Shown piece after piece: positions 45,733-50,598 of a stretch of DNA of 50,598 nt. This DNA comes from Pseudomonadota bacterium (lineage in GTDB: Bacteria > Pseudomonadota > Alphaproteobacteria > Rhodospirillales > Rhodospirillaceae), in assembly GCA_020160875.1 (NCBI GenBank), contig JAIUPE010000013.1, positions 1 to 50,598 of the forward strand. Direction: 5' to 3'. Every line of letters starts with the position of its first letter. Positions within the stretch are counted from its first letter, which is position 1. Both the position numbers and the translations under genes were made by a program. The notes under the pieces are model-generated. The model was not told where the DNA came from, ran no database searches, and worked only from the letters and a program-made list of their open reading frames with translations.

Positions 45733-46680
45733 TTAGGCGGTGACGGCCGTGACCGCAGGCGCTTCGGCGGGCGCACCGTCCTGCAGAGCGGCATAGGCGG
45801 CGGCGATTTCCTCGGCCTTTTCCGAGTATTTTCCGAAACCTTCGGACTCGGCGCCCGCACCGGTGTCGCCGCCTTCGGCCTGCGCCACGCGATCGTAATA
45901 CTTCACTTCTCCCGTCCCTTCCTCGCTCACGGACAGGTCCTTCACCGGCGCGCGGTCCGCGTATTTAACCGGCGGGTTCGTGCCGTTATTGGCCTGGCCG
46001 GCAACAACGACTTCGGCGCCCTGGCCGTAATACTTCTTCGGCGCATCGGCAACGCCGGCCGGCGCGCCCTGCTCGGCGACCTCGGAGAAGAACTTCTTCG
46101 CGCCCGGGTCCTGGACGATAGACGCCGAGAACTTCTTCGGAAGGCCGCTTTCGTCATAGGTCGACAGCGCGGCAATGGCGGCCCCGGTTTCGCGCGCAAG
46201 CGCAGGCGCTTCATCTTCCGAAAGCGTGGGGCCGGCGGCCGGAGTCTGCGGCGCCCCGTGAGGCGCGGCCGCGAGACCCGCAAATGTAAAGACTTTCTGG
46301 CGGACCAAGGCAGCCTTGTCGGCTTCAAGGGTGTCGACGCGGCCATCGCCGTTGGCATCGAAGCGTTGGAGCACATCCTGCGTGCCGACGACTTCGGCCG
46401 CGGACAAACCGACGTCGAATTGTTTGATCTCAACGCGCGGACGCGACGGGCCACTGCCGTTATGAGGGCTCGCCGAGGCATCGCGGTGGGGAAGCTCGGA
46501 GGCGAAGGATTTGTCGTCGGCCTTATCGGAGGCGGCGAGCGCGCTCTGCAGAGCGTTGGACTCCGCAGTGGGCGCATCGGGCTGCGCGATTGAGGACGCC
46601 GAAATACCGAAACCCTGTTGCCGCTGGGCTAACAGGTTGAGCTGCGGGGATGCAGCGTAGGATGTGACCACTTCAGTCAT
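45733..46680 (-). CDS. Hypothetical EF-hand protein (right-arm copy)
   Basis: Identical 315-residue copy of the gene at 3919-4866. One canonical calcium loop at 108-119, low-complexity remainder with loose KYY/KYA/KYS repeats. Function unknown. Confidence 0.85.
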   Translation of the reverse strand: MTEVVTSYAASPQLNLLAQRQQGFGISASSIAQPDAPTAESNALQSALAASDKADDKSFASELPHRDASASPHNGSGPSRPRVEIKQFDVGLSAAEVVGTQDVLQRFDANGDGRVDTLEADKAALVRQKVFTFAGLAAAPHGAPQTPAAGPTLSEDEAPALARETGAAIAALSTYDESGLPKKFSASIVQDPGAKKFFSEVAEQGAPAGVADAPKKYYGQGAEVVVAGQANNGTNPPVKYADRAPVKDLSVSEEGTGEVKYYDRVAQAEGGDTGAGAESEGFGKYSEKAEEIAAAYAALQDGAPAEAPAVTAVTA

Positions 46681-47074
46681 TCATCGCCCCTTCTGGCCGA
46701 TGAAAAAAAAATTCAACGCACTTCTGCGTAGGAAAAATTATTAATAGAAAACCATCCAAAAGACAAGGGGAGTCTACAAAAAAGGGCATGGCCGAAGATG
46801 CTTATCCAATTGATTTTATTATATTTAGTTGAAATTAGATAGAACTGCGTCGAAACCAATTCGCCGCCGTCAAGGCTTTTTTAGTTTTTCTGCGGCATAT
46901 TTGGGGCTTTCAAACAGTCCGAGTCGGGACGGGCTTTGAGCCTGCAGAACGCGGGCGGCCCCCCGGTTTGCTTTGCGGGGCGGTTTTCATTAAGTAGTCA
47001 CAAGATTTCATCAGCCGGACACCGCAGGGCATGGGGTCCTGCAGGCCCGGAGGATGAAAGCCAAGGATAAATCT
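46681..47074. promoter_or_regulatory. Divergent region between EF-hand gene and metH (right-arm copy)
   Basis: Mirror of 3525-3918. It has an AT-rich centre. The metH leader carries a GC-rich hairpin followed by TTTT (46961-46987) and a 7-bp-stem hairpin (47024-47042). No complete riboswitch was recognised. Confidence 0.5.
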
Positions 47075-48138
47075 ATGGCCACCCGCGCTGACCGGTTGGA
47101 GGCGCTGAACGCAGCGCTGCGCTCCCGCATTCTGGTACTCGACGGTGCAATGGGCACCATGATCCAGCGCCACAAACTGGACGAGGCCGCCTACCGCGGC
47201 ACCCGTTTCGCCACATGGCCGCGCGAAATCAAAGGCAACAACGACATTCTTTCGCTGACGCAACCCGACATCATCAGAGGTATTCACGCCGAATATCTCG
47301 ATGCGGGGTCCGACATCCTGGAGACCAACACCTTTTCCTCGACGCGCATCGCCCAGGCCGACTACGGCATGGAAGAGCTGGCCTATGAGTTGAATGTCGC
47401 CGGCGCCAAGCTGGCGCGCGAGGCCGCCGACGCCGCGACGGCGAAAAATCCCGACAAACCGCGCTTCGTGGCCGGCGCGCTGGGGCCCACCAATCGAACA
47501 GCCTCCATTTCGCCGGACGTGAACGACCCGGGATTCCGCGCCATCACCTTCGACGAGCTGAAAGCCGCGTTCGGCGAGCAAGCAAAAGGCCTTCTCGACG
47601 GCGGCGCCGACATTCTGCTGGTCGAGACGATCATCGATACGCTGAACGCCAAGGCCGCGTTATTCGCCATCGACGAATTGTTCGAAGCGCGCGGTGAACG
47701 CGTGCCCATCATGATCTCCGGCACGATCACCGATCAGTCCGGACGTCTGCTTTCGGGCCAGACGGCGGAAGCCTTTTGGAACTCGGTGCGCCACGCGCAG
47801 CCGCTGACCATCGGTTTCAACTGCGCCCTCGGCGCGGACCTTTTGCGGCCCTACGTGGCGGAGGTCAGCCGCGTGGCCGACACTTATATCTGCGCCTATC
47901 CGAATGCCGGACTTCCCAATGCGTTTGGTGAATACGACGAGCTTCCGCACACCACGGCGGGACATCTCGGCGGTTGGGCAAAAGACGGACTCGTCAATAT
48001 CGTCGGCGGCTGCTGTGGAACGACGCCCGATCACATCCGCGCGGTCGCGGGCTCGGTGAAAGGCGTGAAGCCGCGGGTGGTTCCCCGCTGCGAGCCGGCC
48101 ATGCGCCTCTCGGGCCTCGAGCCGTTCAAGATCGCCTC

Positions 48139-48142
<4 letters not shown>
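47075..48142 (+). CDS. metH: Methionine synthase MetH, homocysteine-binding subunit (right-arm copy)
   Basis: Identical 355-residue copy of the gene at 2457-3524. Zinc ligands C250, C313 and C314 are present. AAGGA at 47063-47067 sets the ATG at 47075, and the stop overlaps the next start as ATGA. Confidence 0.95.

Positions 48143-50598
<2,456 letters not shown>

Overview
The dominant fact about this window is its symmetry. It is a zero-spacer inverted repeat: bases 1-25299 and 25300-50598 are reverse complements, so position x pairs with 50599-x. Every gene I checked recurs on the opposite strand with an identical translation and coordinates that sum to 50599. Unique information is therefore only 25.3 kb. 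The centre (GAC|GTC at 25299/25300) lies inside a coding sequence, which is cut at codon 215. Both window ends stop at the same codon of metH. Since the window edges coincide with the palindrome edges, this looks like a whole contig that was folded back on itself by assembly or amplification. A real chromosomal inverted duplication or a hairpin end is possible but less likely.

The gene content is chromosomal and fits a high-GC, flagellated alphaproteobacterium. The indications are metH split into two overlapping genes, a short flagellin with a CtrA-type box (TTAA-N7-TTAAC) upstream, an Atm1-like ABC exporter, a MocR-type regulator, a polarity-type membrane coiled-coil protein and a SPINDLY-type (GT41) glycosyltransferase. 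I saw no tRNA, rRNA, CRISPR array, transposase, phage or plasmid genes.

Layout of the unique arm, in left-arm coordinates. 1-3524: metH as two genes on the minus strand, the larger truncated by the edge. 3525-3918: AT-rich divergent promoter region. 3919-4866: EF-hand protein, closed by a strong terminator at 4889-4916. 4924-7660: Atm1-like exporter coupled to an atypical ureohydrolase. 7657-8569: cytochrome c'-like protein and DUF983 protein (minus), divergent from a MocR regulator (8651-10003) across a set of repeated operator-like sites. 10091-10981: flagellin (minus). 11514-14492: large membrane coiled-coil protein. 14523-17278: CorA and a GT41 glycosyltransferase (minus). 17369-22466: hydantoin-type cluster, with hyuA and hyuB on plus and a convergent carbamoylase. 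22528-25299: NTF2-like secreted protein, small ORF, an unknown secreted protein (minus), and a truncated repeat lipoprotein-type protein that runs into the fold.

Functional groupings are methionine synthesis (split MetH), hydantoin or cyclic-amide nitrogen catabolism (HyuA, HyuB, carbamoylase, possibly the ureohydrolase), and motility and polarity (flagellin, possible flagellin glycosyltransferase, coiled-coil protein). I did not find a convincing undescribed multi-gene system. The unusual signals are the palindrome itself, the MocR operator array, a structured flagellin leader and a few hairpins. Right-arm entries are copies and should not be counted as paralogs.
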